From the IMG/VR virus record IMGVR_UViG_3300042197_000476, positions 1 through 21,655 of that record: a stretch of DNA of 21,655 bases. One strand, given 5' to 3'. The notes under the pieces are model-generated. The model did no database searches. It was not told the DNA's origin and worked only from the letters and a program-made list of their open reading frames with translations. Numbering within the stretch: the first letter of the stretch is position 1; the number at the start of each line of letters is the position of its first letter. Origin of the DNA: a virus. Positions 13,695 through 18,045 of this stretch are shown here, piece after piece. Position numbers and translations under genes: made by a program.

Positions 13695-13804
13695 TATGCT
13701 ACACACTCGCAAGGCTCAACGCCGTAATCGTCGTTATCTCCGTAAAAAATAACTCCGTGTCCGTAGCACTCATCACAATTTATTCTTTCTATTGCGTTTA
13801 TCAT
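13694..13804 (-). CDS. 36-residue CxxC/CxC zinc-finger protein
   Basis: The protein has C10-x2-C13-x-G-x-G and C32-x-C34 (NCDECYGHG and PCEC), half of a DnaJ-type zinc module. It is paralogous to the N-terminal part of the 17528-17746 protein (NCDLCNGKG and DCIC). A site of AAAGGATAAACTAAAA lies before the ATG. It may bind a zinc ion and a protein partner. It lies in the minus-strand operon between the 13829-13987 gene and the 13551-13694 frame. Confidence 0.65.
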   Translation of the reverse strand: MINAIERINCDECYGHGVIFYGDNDDYGVEPCECVA

Positions 13805-13828
13805 TTTTAGTTTATCCTTTCTTATTTC

Positions 13829-13987
13829 TTATAGTGTAGCAGGGGCTACTGACATAGCCTCTACTGTAAATCCATTAGCCACTAGGCTATCCATAAGGTC
13901 ATTTATCATAGACTCATTTAGCATAAGTCTATCTGAGATGGAAACTAGAGAGCCATCTTTCTCTACTGTATAACTTAGGTTTAGCAT
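13829..13987 (-). CDS. small protein, unknown (52 residues)
   Basis: The frame is open from 14044, but I start at the ATG at 13987 because GAAGG lies just upstream and the earlier ATG at 14044 lies at the promoter's TGTCAG box. The product (MLNLSYTVEKDGSLVSISDR) has a short beta part, then a helix (ESMINDLMDSLVANGF). No family is recognised. It has its own PafBC-like promoter, so the downstream genes can be induced separately from the 14078-14224 gene. Confidence 0.65.
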   Translation of the reverse strand: MLNLSYTVEKDGSLVSISDRLMLNESMINDLMDSLVANGFTVEAMSVAPATL

Positions 13988-14013
13988 TTTGCTACCTTCT
14001 TTCTTTCTGTTTA

Positions 14014-14043
14014 ATACTGTTATTCTATACCTTGCCACTGACA
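14014..14043 (-). promoter_or_regulatory. PafBC-like promoter (minus strand)
   Basis: On the minus strand TGTCAGTG (TGTCAG at 14038-14043) is followed, ten bases after TGTCAG, by TAGAAT (14022-14027) and then AA-CAGTAT. It matches the actinobacterial RecA-NDp/PafBC consensus TGTCRGTG-N8-TAnnnT in full and drives the 13829-13987 gene. Confidence 0.7.
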
Positions 14044-14071
14044 TTTTGGGGGGTCTGTGGGGTAGCCCCTG

Positions 14072-14087
14072 TGTGATTTACCTCACA
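14072..14087. promoter_or_regulatory. Crp/GlxR-like site TGTGA-N6-TCACA
   Basis: TGTGATTTACCTCACA is a perfect palindrome of the Crp-family type. Read on the minus strand it is identical to the site at 15582-15597. It covers the stop codon of the 14078-14224 gene. Confidence 0.6.
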
Positions 14088-14224
14088 ATTTTGCGTAGTT
14101 CATACGCATTGTTTAAGGGTCTAGGGTTATTTGAGAACATAGCCTCAACCACTAGTTTATCCTTTTCCGCTTGGATTTTGCGTTGCTCTTGTTGAGCCTT
14201 TAGTATTCTATCAAAAGTCGACAT
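14078..14224 (-). CDS. 48-residue helical protein, paralogue of 14978-15124
   Basis: The product starts MSTFDRILKAQQEQRK and contains EAMFSNN. It has the same length as the plus-strand 14978-15124 protein and about 58% identity (28 of 48). AAGAAAGG precedes the ATG by seven or eight bases. The promoter is TTGACT (14279-14284), 17 bases, TAGTAT (14256-14261). It is highly charged and probably helical, with no known function. Its TAA stop lies within a Crp-like palindrome (14072-14087). It is the first gene of the minus-strand operon. Confidence 0.72.
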   Translation of the reverse strand: MSTFDRILKAQQEQRKIQAEKDKLVVEAMFSNNPRPLNNAYELRKIVR

Positions 14225-14255
14225 TTTAGAACCTTTCTTAATTATTTATAGGAGA

Positions 14256-14284
14256 ATACTATCAAATAAATGTCAAAAAGTCAA
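14256..14284 (-). promoter_or_regulatory. sigma70-type promoter of the minus operon
   Basis: TTGACT, 17 bases, TAGTAT on the minus strand, about 30 bases upstream of the ATG at 14224. It is a standard housekeeping-type promoter. Confidence 0.65.
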
Positions 14285-14382
14285 GTCTTAACACGGCGTG
14301 TCGTGTGTGTTGTTAGTCACATTTTCTACCCCCGCGTTCGGGCGTGTCGTCCTCGGGGTGTCCGTTTTGTACCATTTCCCTG

Positions 14383-14398
14383 TGTGATTCAATTCACA
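14383..14398. promoter_or_regulatory. Crp/GlxR-like site TGTGA-N6-TCACA
   Basis: TGTGATTCAATTCACA is a perfect match to the Crp-family palindrome, 50 bases upstream of the PafBC-like promoter of the plus arm. Confidence 0.6.
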
Positions 14399-14447
14399 AA
14401 AATAGTTTTTCCCAATGTCCGTTTTGTCATACTTACTGGCTAGTAAA

Positions 14448-14477
14448 TGTCAGACCCCCCTGTTATACTTCCAGTAT
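14448..14477 (+). promoter_or_regulatory. PafBC-like promoter of the 14506 gene
   Basis: TGTCAG (14448-14453), ten bases including a C-run and TG, TATACT (14464-14469), two bases, CAGTAT (14472-14477). It lies about 30 bases upstream of the ATG at 14506. Confidence 0.65.
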
Positions 14478-14505
14478 AGAAAATAAAGAAAGGTTGGTAA
14501 ATAAA

Positions 14506-14694
14506 ATGACTAACACTAAAAAATGTAAATGTGAAAAAGCACATCTCCTAACTGATGTGCTAACTACTGAGGATAATCTCAGAGTAGTAAATGTCCAGAA
14601 ATGGCATAAATGCTTTAACTGTGGAAAGTTCCAAATCTCTAAGTGGATTAGACTTCACGAGTTTAGATGTAATCCTTCTTACTTCGTAAAATAA
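14506..14694 (+). CDS. small Cys/His zinc-binding protein
   Basis: The frame is open from 14344, but the earlier start would overlap the promoter, and AAAGAAAGG precedes the ATG at 14506. The 62-residue protein has C7-x-C9, then HKCFNCG (H34, C36, C39) and H51-x3-C55. This could hold one or two zinc ions. No nucleic-acid-binding family is recognised. It is the first gene of the plus arm and has its own PafBC-like promoter, so it may be expressed on DNA damage. Confidence 0.66.
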   Translation: MTNTKKCKCEKAHLLTDVLTTEDNLRVVNVQKWHKCFNCGKFQISKWIRLHEFRCNPSYFVK

Positions 14695-14707
14695 GTAAAT
14701 AAAAAAT

Positions 14708-14747
14708 CCTAGTGAGCCTCACTAAATAAGTGAGCAAATAATCTAGG
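14708..14747 (+). ncRNA. leader with mutually exclusive hairpins
   Basis: In the gap before the 14780 gene, AGTGAG, CTCACT and AGTGAG occur in series (14711-14716, 14718-14723, 14729-14734), so the middle segment can pair with either flank. CCTAG (14708-14712) and CTAGG (14743-14747) enclose them. The TGAGCCT...AAATAAGT pattern also appears twice in the 15309-15370 leader. It suggests an attenuator-type switch. Confidence 0.5.
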
Positions 14748-14779
14748 TCAAGGGAATTTCTTAGAAAGGAAATAAATAA

Positions 14780-14962
14780 ATGACTTACACACTTACACTA
14801 GAAACCTTCAATGGTTCTACTAAAAAAATTAACCTATCCTCTAGGGGTCAGGTTGCTCAATTCATAACTACTTATCCTACTCAATTACCAGTAGGTATAG
14901 CAGTAAAAGTTTCTTGCGATACCCTTGGTATTCGTGGAACTATTCGTGGTAATAGAAAATAG
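14780..14962 (+). CDS. small beta-type protein, paralogue of 13376-13570
   Basis: The 60-residue protein starts MTYTLTLETFNGSTKKINL and ends SCDTLGIRGTIRGNRK. The V..FI..Y and K[V/I].CD.LGI.G blocks match the minus-strand paralogue. A small beta fold with one conserved cysteine is likely. TTAGAAAGGAAATAAATAA precedes the ATG. It is followed 15 bases later by the 48-residue paralogue pair member, so this arm repeats two genes that are also in the minus operon. Confidence 0.72.
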   Translation: MTYTLTLETFNGSTKKINLSSRGQVAQFITTYPTQLPVGIAVKVSCDTLGIRGTIRGNRK

Positions 14963-14977
14963 AAAGGAAATAAATAA

Positions 14978-15124
14978 ATGGATACTTACAACAGAATACT
15001 AAAAGAGCAACAAGAAAAAAGAATTGCTCAAAGTAGAAAAGACCAAGAAGTTATTGAGGCTATGTTTTCAAATAATTCTAGAATTCTAAATAATAATTAT
15101 TTGCTAAATCAAATAAATAAATAA
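14978..15124 (+). CDS. 48-residue helical protein, paralogue of 14078-14224
   Basis: The product (MDTYNRILKEQQEKRIAQ...) is charged and probably one long helix. EAMFSNNSR and LNNNY match the minus-strand copy. AGAAAGG lies about ten bases before the ATG, the same ribosome-site type as the 14780 gene, from which it is separated by 15 bases. No family is known. Strong conservation of the central EAMFSNN suggests a binding surface shared with its paralogue. Confidence 0.7.
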   Translation: MDTYNRILKEQQEKRIAQSRKDQEVIEAMFSNNSRILNNNYLLNQINK

Positions 15125-15128
15125 AAAG

Positions 15129-15183
15129 TTTTCTACTAATAAAAAATTGGTAGAAAATTCCCGAGGCGATCTCGGGGGGTTTT
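15129..15183 (+). terminator. double hairpin ending the 14780-15124 unit
   Basis: TTTTCTAC (15129-15136) pairs with GTAGAAAA (15150-15157). Then CCCGAG (15160-15165) pairs with CTCGGG (15171-15176), followed by GGGTTTT. The second hairpin with its short T-run is a plausible intrinsic terminator. Confidence 0.65.
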
Positions 15184-15200
15184 CCACAGGTTTATCCACA
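15180..15200 (+). promoter_or_regulatory. paired DnaA-type boxes
   Basis: TTTTCCACA (15180-15188, one mismatch) and TTATCCACA (15192-15200, perfect DnaA box) start 12 bases apart. The same spacing and orientation are used by the pair at 16654-16674. They may bind host DnaA, as a replication or transcription signal. Confidence 0.6.
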
Positions 15201-15209
15201 GGCTTAAGA

Positions 15210-15225
15210 TGTGAGGTTTATCACA
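15210..15225. promoter_or_regulatory. Crp/GlxR-like site TGTGA-N6-TCACA
   Basis: TGTGAGGTTTATCACA is a perfect palindrome-type site, ten bases after the DnaA box pair and about 40 bases upstream of a PafBC-like promoter. Confidence 0.6.
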
Positions 15226-15263
15226 AAAATAATTCTACGACACGCCCAAGATTAGCCCCAAAA

Positions 15264-15293
15264 TGTCAGACCCCCCTGATAGACTTACAGTAT
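15264..15293 (+). promoter_or_regulatory. PafBC-like promoter of the 15392 gene
   Basis: TGTCAG (15264-15269), ten bases (A, six C, TGA), TAGACT (15280-15285), two bases, CAGTAT (15288-15293). A leader of about 100 bases follows before the coding sequence. Confidence 0.65.
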
Positions 15294-15308
15294 AAAGAAA
15301 ATTAAATA

Positions 15309-15375
15309 GTGCTAAATGAGCCTAGCAAATAAGTCTAGAAATAGAATGAGCCTAGCAAATAAGTTAGCACAATAA
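15309..15375 (+). ncRNA. structured leader with direct repeats
   Basis: GTGCTAA (15309-15315) and TTAGCAC (15364-15370) enclose two 19-base copies of ATGAGCCTAGCAAATAAGT (15316-15334 and 15346-15364). The TAGCA in each copy offers an alternative partner for TGCTA at 15310, giving competing hairpins. The same stretch also reads as a 19-codon frame (15316-15375) with a repeated MSLANK, so it could be a leader peptide. Confidence 0.5.
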
Positions 15376-15391
15376 ACGAAAGGAGTCAGAA

Positions 15392-15586
15392 ATGACTACA
15401 CTAAATAAAACTACGATAGAAATCGTTTTAGAAAATGGTTTCAATATTCAGGATAAAATCTGCGTATTTTGCTCAAATACCCTTGATCGCTGGGATACTT
15501 TTTGCTTCCCTTGCCAAGAGTATAAAGGCGTGATGAAAGTCATAGACGCCGTTGATTACTACGGAGTAGATATTCTAGGTGTGTGA
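15392..15586 (+). CDS. small four-cysteine zinc protein
   Basis: The 64-residue protein has C24-x2-C27 (CVFC) and C38-x2-C41 (CFPC) after an N-terminal IEIVLENGFNIQDK. A single zinc knuckle is likely. The ATG follows GAAAGGAG with good spacing. The gene is controlled by the PafBC-like promoter and the repeat-containing leader. Its TGA stop is inside a Crp-like palindrome (15582-15597). No family is recognised. Confidence 0.65.
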   Translation: MTTLNKTTIEIVLENGFNIQDKICVFCSNTLDRWDTFCFPCQEYKGVMKVIDAVDYYGVDILGV

Positions 15587-15597
15587 GGTAAATCACA
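15582..15597. promoter_or_regulatory. Crp/GlxR-like site TGTGA-N6-TCACA
   Basis: TGTGAGGTAAATCACA is a perfect site covering the stop codon of the 15392 gene and about 20 bases upstream of the next promoter. It is identical to the minus-strand reading of 14072-14087. Confidence 0.6.
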
Positions 15598-15618
15598 CGC
15601 CACAAGCGTGGGTCTAAT

Positions 15619-15647
15619 TTGACTTTAACGCTAAAAAATGAAATAAT
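15619..15647 (+). promoter_or_regulatory. promoter of the 15685 gene
   Basis: TTGACT (15619-15624), 17 bases ending in TGA, AATAAT (15642-15647). The same arrangement (TTGACA, 17 bases, TGA then AATAAT) precedes the 19692 gene. Confidence 0.55.
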
Positions 15648-15684
15648 AGAATTATTAGAAAGTATCTTAGAAAGGATAACTTAA

Positions 15685-15882
15685 ATGAAAACTTATTCAA
15701 TTCCAGACCTGTTAGTGGGTCAAACTTATTACCCTCGCTCTCTTGCGAGAAAATACCAATACGGCGAAATTAACTACGCTGAAAAGCGTGATGATATTTA
15801 TTTTGCTGACGGCTATGAAGCCTACGCAATTCGCTTCAATGGTCATCGTTGGGCTACTGTCGCAGTAAAGGTGGCAGACTAA
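15685..15882 (+). CDS. small actinophage-type protein
   Basis: The 65-residue protein contains VGQTYYPRSLARKYQYGEINYAEKRDD and ends RWATVAVKV. The YYPRS..RK.Q.G...YAE.R...Y and WATVAVKV pattern is one I recall from actinophage early-region proteins of unknown function. AGAAAGG precedes the ATG. Its stop overlaps the next start by TAATG. Beta-rich, no cysteines; function is unknown. Confidence 0.68.
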   Translation: MKTYSIPDLLVGQTYYPRSLARKYQYGEINYAEKRDDIYFADGYEAYAIRFNGHRWATVAVKVAD

Positions 15883-16001
15883 TGAAATTAGATGAATTCA
15901 AGAAACTTATTGAGGCACAACGCCAAGAAATAAAATTGACAAACTTAGAGAAAATCGCTACAATAGTTAATAACACAAACACTAAGAAAGGTAAAAACTA
16001 A
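15882..16001 (+). CDS. 39-residue charged protein
   Basis: The frame starts at an ATG sharing a base with the previous stop (TAATG). It encodes a lysine- and glutamate-rich helix (MKLDEFKKLIEAQRQEIKLT) and a short basic tail. It also carries, in its 3' half, the promoter TTGACA-17-TACAAT of the next gene, so its coding and regulatory sequences overlap. No function is known. Confidence 0.55.
   Translation: MKLDEFKKLIEAQRQEIKLTNLEKIATIVNNTNTKKGKN
15936..15964 (+). promoter_or_regulatory. internal promoter of the 16004 gene
   Basis: A near-perfect housekeeping promoter, TTGACA (15936-15941), 17 bases, TACAAT (15959-15964), lies inside the 15882-16001 frame and feeds the three genes 16004-16598. 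Confidence 0.75.
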
Positions 16002-16003
16002 CT

Positions 16004-16264
16004 ATGACTAACACAACCTATAAAGACTTCCCATTTACAACTAACGGCGTGAATTTTATTTCAAGAGTTTATTCTGACTCTCCGTTTCTATCTAGTATTG
16101 AGAGCCTGCCTGCTGGCGTATTTGCTGAATTAAATATTCAAGCACTAACAGAATTAGTTGGTGATGCTTCACTTCTAACTCATAATGAATTACTAATAGC
16201 ACTAACTAAAATAAATGATGGTGGAACTCATGCGTTTATTCTACTAGATGAGGAGTCTAACTAA
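16004..16264 (+). CDS. small protein, unknown (86 residues)
   Basis: The product (MTNTTYKDFPFTTNGVNFIS) is a mixed alpha/beta protein with LPAGVFAELNIQALTELVGDASLL in its centre and an acidic C-terminus. It has no cysteine and no recognised family. AAGAAAGG precedes the ATG with about 12 bases. It starts a three-gene unit joined by TAATG and ATGA overlaps. Confidence 0.62.
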   Translation: MTNTTYKDFPFTTNGVNFISRVYSDSPFLSSIESLPAGVFAELNIQALTELVGDASLLTHNELLIALTKINDGGTHAFILLDEESN

Positions 16265-16455
16265 TGATGACTAGAAAAGACTATGTCAAGACCGCTGAAA
16301 TTCTAAAAGGTTTCAGCGATGAAATTCACCCACAAGTTTTTGAGGATTTGGTAGAGGAGTTTTCACAATTCTTCAAGTCTGACAATGATAGATTTGACTT
16401 CGCAAGATTTGAAAAGGCTTGCGGTGTTGATGAGATAGGACTAATTCCAGTATGA
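16264..16455 (+). CDS. small phage protein (MTRKDYV type)
   Basis: The 63-residue protein has MTRKDYVKTAEILKGFSDE and FKSDNDRFDFARFEKACGV. I recall the combined pattern (M.RKDY....IL......F..L...F...F..DN.RFD..RF..AC) from small phage proteins in several hosts, function unknown. Probably helical. Two adjacent ATGs follow the TAA of the previous gene; the first overlaps it. The next gene starts at ATGA. Confidence 0.7.
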   Translation: MMTRKDYVKTAEILKGFSDEIHPQVFEDLVEEFSQFFKSDNDRFDFARFEKACGVDEIGLIPV

Positions 16456-16598
16456 CAAATTTAATTTTAACTATCGCAATAATTTCTTTTGGAACTTTGT
16501 TTGGAATGAGTTTAATTACTATGAGAAAATTAGAAATTGAAAACAAAAAACTTAGAAAAGAAAATGCTGAAATAAAATGGAATCAAATAAAAATTTGA
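16452..16598 (+). CDS. 48-residue single-pass membrane protein
   Basis: The frame starts four bases before the previous stop ends (ATGA overlap). The first 22 residues are a hydrophobic helix (LILTIAIISFGTLFGMSLI), followed by a highly charged coiled-coil-like tail (RKLEIENKKLRKENAEIKW). The topology resembles small spanin- or anchoring-type phage proteins, but no lipid-attachment cysteine is present. A strong hairpin follows the stop. Confidence 0.6.
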   Translation: MTNLILTIAIISFGTLFGMSLITMRKLEIENKKLRKENAEIKWNQIKI

Positions 16599-16606
16599 TT
16601 TAAAAA

Positions 16607-16653
16607 TTTGCAACTTTAATTTAAATAGTTAGAGTTGCAAAATCCCCGAGGGG
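16607..16653 (+). repeat. double hairpin with CCCCGAGGGG
   Basis: TTTGCAACT (16607-16615) and AGTTGCAAA (16633-16641) form a nine-base stem with 17-base loop, followed by CCCCGAGGGG (16644-16653). Order and spacing match the 15129-15183 double hairpin, so this is the start of the second copy of the DnaA-box module. It may end the 16004-16598 unit. Confidence 0.55.
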
Positions 16654-16674
16654 TTATCCACAGGCTTATCCACA
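16654..16674 (+). promoter_or_regulatory. two perfect DnaA boxes
   Basis: TTATCCACA at 16654-16662 and again at 16666-16674, both perfect and starting 12 bases apart, precede a TGTGATTATAATCACC near-palindrome at 16687-16702. This is the second copy of the 15180-15225 arrangement. Confidence 0.65.
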
Positions 16675-16686
16675 GGGTGTTTAAGA

Positions 16687-16702
16687 TGTGATTATAATCA
16701 CC
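16687..16702. promoter_or_regulatory. Crp/GlxR-like near-site
   Basis: TGTGATTATAATCACC matches TGTGA-N6-TCACA with one mismatch in the last base. It follows the DnaA box pair by 12 bases. Confidence 0.5.
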
Positions 16703-16741
16703 CTAAAAATTTTTCCAGATTTACGGCGTGTCGTTTTGATT

Positions 16742-16764
16742 TTGTCAGTAGAAAATGATAGGCT
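16742..16764 (+). promoter_or_regulatory. PafBC-like promoter of the 16791 gene
   Basis: TTGTCAGTA (16742-16750), eight bases, TAGGCT (16759-16764). It matches the TTGTCRGTG-N8-TAnnnT consensus except for the final G. CAGTAT is not present after this copy. Confidence 0.7.
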
Positions 16765-16790
16765 GGAAGCCTAAAGAAAGGATAACTAAG

Positions 16791-16955
16791 ATGACAGTTA
16801 TTGAAAAAATGGAAAGAATTGCTGATATTGAAAAATTAGCAAAAGGAAAATACGGAGATAATTATATTTATGCTCTTTGGGGAAGCGCACAGGCTTTTCT
16901 AACAGATGAAAATCTAAATGTAATGGAAAATGTTTTTGGAAAGGAATATAAGTAA
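16791..16955 (+). CDS. small protein, unknown (54 residues)
   Basis: The frame is open from an ATG at 16755, but that overlaps the promoter -10, so I start at 16791, where AAAGAAAGG lies upstream. The product (MTVIEKMERIADIEKLAKGK) is mostly helical with a YGDNYIYALWGSAQAFL core. No family is recognised. It is followed after one base by the MGLDMYL gene. Confidence 0.62.
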   Translation: MTVIEKMERIADIEKLAKGKYGDNYIYALWGSAQAFLTDENLNVMENVFGKEYK

Positions 16956-16956
16956 A

Positions 16957-17454
16957 ATGGGATTAGATATGTATCTCTCTGCTAAGAAAAATGTAGAGAA
17001 AGTAAATTGGCAGGCTCTTAGAGATAATGAGGAATTATCCTATGAAAGTCCTGAAGTGATTAATCCACTATGGAAAAATATTGTAGATGTTGCTGATATG
17101 GCAGATGTTGCTACAGATATTTATGGCGTTAATGTTGAAGTGACTTGTGCTTATTGGCGCAAGGCTAATCAGATTCATAATTGGTTTGTAAGTAATGTTC
17201 AAGGCGGTAATGATAACTGCGGTGAATACTATGTGTCGCAAGATAAACTAAATGAACTACTTGATCTAGTGAATAAAGCATTAGATAATAAAGACCCTAA
17301 TTTGCTACCGCCTAGAGAAGGATTTTTCTTTGGTGGAACAGATATTGATGAGTGGTATTGGCAAGACCTAAAGAATACTAAGGCTAAGTTAGAGCGTATC
17401 TTTGCTTTGCCCCAATTGTCTGATTTGTCCTTTTACTACTCTTCTTCGTGGTAA
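16957..17454 (+). CDS. MGLDMYL-type phage protein
   Basis: I start at the ATG at 16957 (AAAGGAA upstream, inside the end of the previous gene) because the product then begins MGLDMYLSAKK, the signature start of a widespread phage and bacterial protein type. YWRKANQIHNWFV near residue 67 and the GEYYVS..KL.ELL segment are also typical. The 165-residue protein has no membrane segment. Its function is unknown; the conserved aromatic and histidine block may bind a ligand. Confidence 0.75.
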   Translation: MGLDMYLSAKKNVEKVNWQALRDNEELSYESPEVINPLWKNIVDVADMADVATDIYGVNVEVTCAYWRKANQIHNWFVSNVQGGNDNCGEYYVSQDKLNELLDLVNKALDNKDPNLLPPREGFFFGGTDIDEWYWQDLKNTKAKLERIFALPQLSDLSFYYSSSW

Positions 17455-17475
17455 AAGGGCGAGGGGATTTGAAAA

Positions 17476-17505
17476 TGTCAGCCCCCCATGATAGGATTTC
17501 AGTAT
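17476..17505 (+). promoter_or_regulatory. PafBC-like promoter of the 17528 gene
   Basis: TGTCAG (17476-17481), ten bases (six C, ATGA), TAGGAT (17492-17497), two bases, CAGTAT (17500-17505). It drives the 17528-18485 gene series. Confidence 0.65.
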
Positions 17506-17527
17506 GAACAGAAAGAAGGAAAGAAAA

Positions 17528-17746
17528 ATGGATAAATTAGAATACGCACTACGCACTATCGCTAATTGCGATTTGTGTAATGGTAAAGGTGTTGATTATT
17601 GGTCTAATGGCGAGGACTATGACTTTGAGGATTGTATTTGTAATCCTTATGGAATTATCTTTGACCATGACGGCGAGGTAATTTGGGATAATGGTTTGAC
17701 AAGTGAGCCAGAATTGGCTATCTTTGGAAGTAAGGAGGCTAACTAA
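17528..17746 (+). CDS. CxxCxGxG zinc-finger protein, paralogue of 13694-13804
   Basis: The frame is open from 17504, but the ATG at 17528 has AAGGAAAG upstream. The 72-residue protein has C14-x2-C17-x-G-x-G (NCDLCNGKG) and C36-x-C38 (DCIC), half of a DnaJ-type zinc module, then a 30-residue acidic extension (IIFDHDGEVIWDNG). It is a longer relative of the 36-residue minus-strand protein. Probably zinc-binding; partner unknown. Confidence 0.68.
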   Translation: MDKLEYALRTIANCDLCNGKGVDYWSNGEDYDFEDCICNPYGIIFDHDGEVIWDNGLTSEPELAIFGSKEAN

Positions 17747-17747
17747 A

Positions 17748-18044
17748 ATGGGAAGTAATTTCGCAACAGAAATGGCAGACGGAACTCTTGATGAGTTAGG
17801 TATCCACTTGGATATTGAAACTCAGATAGAGATTCACCTATCTAGCAATCACTACCCACCCGTTCCTAAGTCTATGGTTAAACCTTGTATTGAAGCCATA
17901 GATGCCGTAAATGACTTAGGGCTTTGGGACTTAGATATTGAACTGCCTGAAGGCGTATCTTGGAGAGGTTTGACTACTGCCCCCGCTTGGTCTATTATTG
18001 AATCACACCACCTAAATGCGTGGCTTATTGAAAGGGAATACTAA
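17748..18044 (+). CDS. small actinophage-type protein
   Basis: I start at the ATG at 17748 with AAGGAGG 10 bases upstream. The 98-residue protein has LSSNHYPPVPKSMVKPCIEAIDAV and ELPEGVSWRGLTTAPAWSIIESHHL. The SNHYPPVP..M..PCI.AI and LPEGV..RG.TTAPA..IIE.H pattern is recalled from actinophage early-region proteins. Function is unknown. It shares a ribosome-site style with the genes before and after. Confidence 0.7.
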   Translation: MGSNFATEMADGTLDELGIHLDIETQIEIHLSSNHYPPVPKSMVKPCIEAIDAVNDLGLWDLDIELPEGVSWRGLTTAPAWSIIESHHLNAWLIEREY

Positions 18045-18045
18045 A

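Larger units (their letters stand above)
14225..14505. promoter_or_regulatory. divergent control region between the two small-gene arms
   Basis: This 281-base gap has no gene. It holds the minus operon promoter, two GGCGTGTCGT copies (14295-14304 and 14341-14350), two TGTCCGTTTTGT copies (14359-14370 and 14416-14427), a Crp-like palindrome (14383-14398) and a plus-strand PafBC-like promoter (14448-14469). GC-rich segments around 14325-14355 may also fold. Confidence 0.6.

Noticed and set aside
14422-14446. TGTCAT-N10-TAGTAA as a sixth PafBC-like promoter
   Set aside because: The last base of the first box and the invariant T of the -10 are wrong, and the true match lies 24 bases downstream.
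14344-14505. N-terminal extension of the 14506 gene with extra CPFC motifs
   Set aside because: The extension spans a Crp-like site, a repeated 12-mer and the PafBC-like promoter itself, so it would be upstream of the mRNA start.
15309-15370. CRISPR-like array from the two 19-base repeats
   Set aside because: Only two repeats separated by 11 bases, no further units, and no cas genes in the window.
15613-15648. PafBC-like promoter before the 15685 gene
   Set aside because: No TGTCAG-N10-TANNNT is present there. The promoter is of the TTGACT-17-AATAAT type.
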